Assembly (NCBI GenBank): GCA_027023145.1
Contig: JALVWV010000302.1
Span: 1-6,376, forward strand
DNA: 6,376 bases
Source of the DNA: Campylobacteraceae bacterium
GTDB lineage: Bacteria > Campylobacterota > Campylobacteria > Campylobacterales > Sulfurovaceae
Reading direction: 5' to 3'
The notes below the pieces were generated by a model, which was not told the DNA's origin, did not search any database, and worked only from the letters and a program-made list of their open reading frames with translations. Of the stretch, positions 5,908 through 6,376 are shown in pieces. The position numbers and the translations under genes are program-made. Each line of letters starts with the position of its first letter. Positions within the stretch are counted from its first letter, which is position 1.

Positions 5908-5929
5908 GCTTTTCGAAGAAAAGCATACC
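5908..5929 (-). repeat. GGTATGC-headed hairpin repeat, right copy
   Basis: A perfect 7-bp stem, GCTTTTC (5908-5914) and GAAAAGC (5918-5924), with a GAA loop, followed by ATACC. On the minus strand this reads as a GGTATGC-headed hairpin of the same 22-nt length as 28-49. The two differ at two stem pairs (G-C in one, T-A in the other) and one loop base, so the fold is kept. It has no terminator T-run in either direction. Confidence 0.7.
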
Positions 5930-5934
5930 AAAAC

Positions 5935-5970
5935 TTCTAATTTCTAATTTCTAATTTCTAATTTCTAATT
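5935..5970. repeat. Heptanucleotide tandem repeat TTCTAAT (5 copies)
   Basis: Five copies of TTCTAAT with only edge variation; on the minus strand the unit is AATTAGA, one base different from the AATTAGG array at 1-25. It lies beside the GGTATGC hairpin at 5908-5929 in the same relative arrangement as at the left end of the window, but in reverse orientation. It sits about 38 bp upstream of the AMMECR1 promoter. Confidence 0.85.
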
Positions 5971-6007
5971 TTCTGCTACCTGCGTCCCCTCTCTCCTCCC
6001 GGAAACA

Positions 6008-6016
6008 TGCTATACT
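6008..6016 (+). promoter_or_regulatory. Extended -10 promoter of the AMMECR1 gene
   Basis: TGCTATACT fits the extended -10 pattern TGnTATAAT with one mismatch. A start near 6023 would leave a short leader of about 22 nt holding the strong ribosome binding site AGAAGGAGG (6031-6039). No clear -35 is seen, as expected for an extended -10 promoter. Confidence 0.6.
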
Positions 6017-6044
6017 TCTCCACGATGCAAAGAAGGAGGCACCC

Positions 6045-6376
6045 ATGGATAAACATATCTTGGTACAGATCGCCCGCGATGCAATTGCCGAAGAGTTTAC
6101 GGGTCAGAAGCGGATCGATCGGGAGGCGCTGATACGGGAACACCCGTGGCTGACGGAACAGGGGGCGGTGTTTGTGACGCTCAATGAGCATAGCCAGTTG
6201 CGGGGCTGCATCGGCTCGATTATCGCCCATCAGCCGCTGATCGATGATCTGATTGCCAATGCCCGCTCAGCTGCGTTTGGTGATCCCCGCTTTGCCCCGT
6301 TGCGTCCCGAAGAGTTGGAGACAATCGAGCTTGAGATCTCACTTCTGACCCCGCCCGAGCCAGTTACGTATCGCGA
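6045..6376 (+). CDS. amrA: AMMECR1-family protein, AmmeMemoRadiSam system component A (5' part)
   Basis: The window holds the first 110 codons, starting MDKHILVQIARDAIAEEF; the gene runs off the right edge (members are usually about 180-200 residues). The family hallmark LRGCIGS lies at 52-58 with C55, followed by AFGDPRF (77-83) and the EISLLTPPEPV strand (97-107), all typical of AMMECR1 domains. In bacteria and archaea this domain is commonly encoded with a Memo-family dioxygenase-like protein and a radical SAM protein (AmmeMemoRadiSam system), whose exact reaction is not settled to my knowledge. The partners would be expected downstream, outside this window. The start is fixed by AGAAGGAGG (6031-6039), 5 bases upstream, and by the extended -10 at 6008-6016. 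Confidence 0.9.
   Translation, partial: MDKHILVQIARDAIAEEFTGQKRIDREALIREHPWLTEQGAVFVTLNEHSQLRGCIGSIIAHQPLIDDLIANARSAAFGDPRFAPLRPEELETIELEISLLTPPEPVTYR

Overview
The window carries the back-to-back genes of a proteobacterium-like chromosome, most probably a member of the Campylobacterota (Sulfurovum / Sulfuricurvum / Nitratifractor-like). The best evidence is the first gene, a 904-residue fused CcsBA (ResB-ResC) System II cytochrome c synthase. This one-polypeptide arrangement is typical of Helicobacter, Wolinella, Campylobacter and their sulfur-oxidising relatives, and the spacing of its key histidines matches the Helicobacter hepaticus protein. G+C looks close to one half in the core genes. 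Placement below phylum level is inference.

Layout, all genes on the + strand. 1-318 is non-coding: a heptamer array, a hairpin, two 75-76 bp inverted-repeat (BIME-like) units, a further hairpin and a likely -10 box. 319-3033 is ccsBA. 3034-3862 is a REP/RAYT locus: one REP half, an AT-rich gene for a Y1-type (HUH) REP-associated transposase (3117-3644), and two more BIME units that end only a few bases before the next ribosome binding site. 3863-4681 encodes an exported tandem-rhodanese protein. 4806-5780 encodes a DRE-TIM metallolyase/aldolase of unknown substrate. 5781-6044 is a second structured intergenic region with a related REP pair, a hairpin and a heptamer array. 6045 to the window end is the first part of an AMMECR1-family gene (component A of the AmmeMemoRadiSam system).

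The genes do not form an obvious pathway. CcsBA (cytochrome c maturation) and the rhodanese (sulfane-sulfur handling) both act in or toward the periplasm and would suit a respiring sulfur-metabolising cell, but this link is inferred. The AMMECR1 protein and the aldolase appear to have separate promoters.

The most interesting content is the repeat biology. Four complete BIME units occur in two pairs, each pair with an exact 99-bp period, in two sequence subtypes whose order is reversed between the pairs. Their hairpin stems show paired compensatory differences. A second family, a 7-bp tandem array next to a GGTATGC-headed hairpin, occurs once near each end of the window in opposite orientation, also with two compensatory base-pair changes. 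Both point to selection on single-stranded structure, as expected for substrates of an HUH transposase, with the candidate enzyme encoded in the middle.
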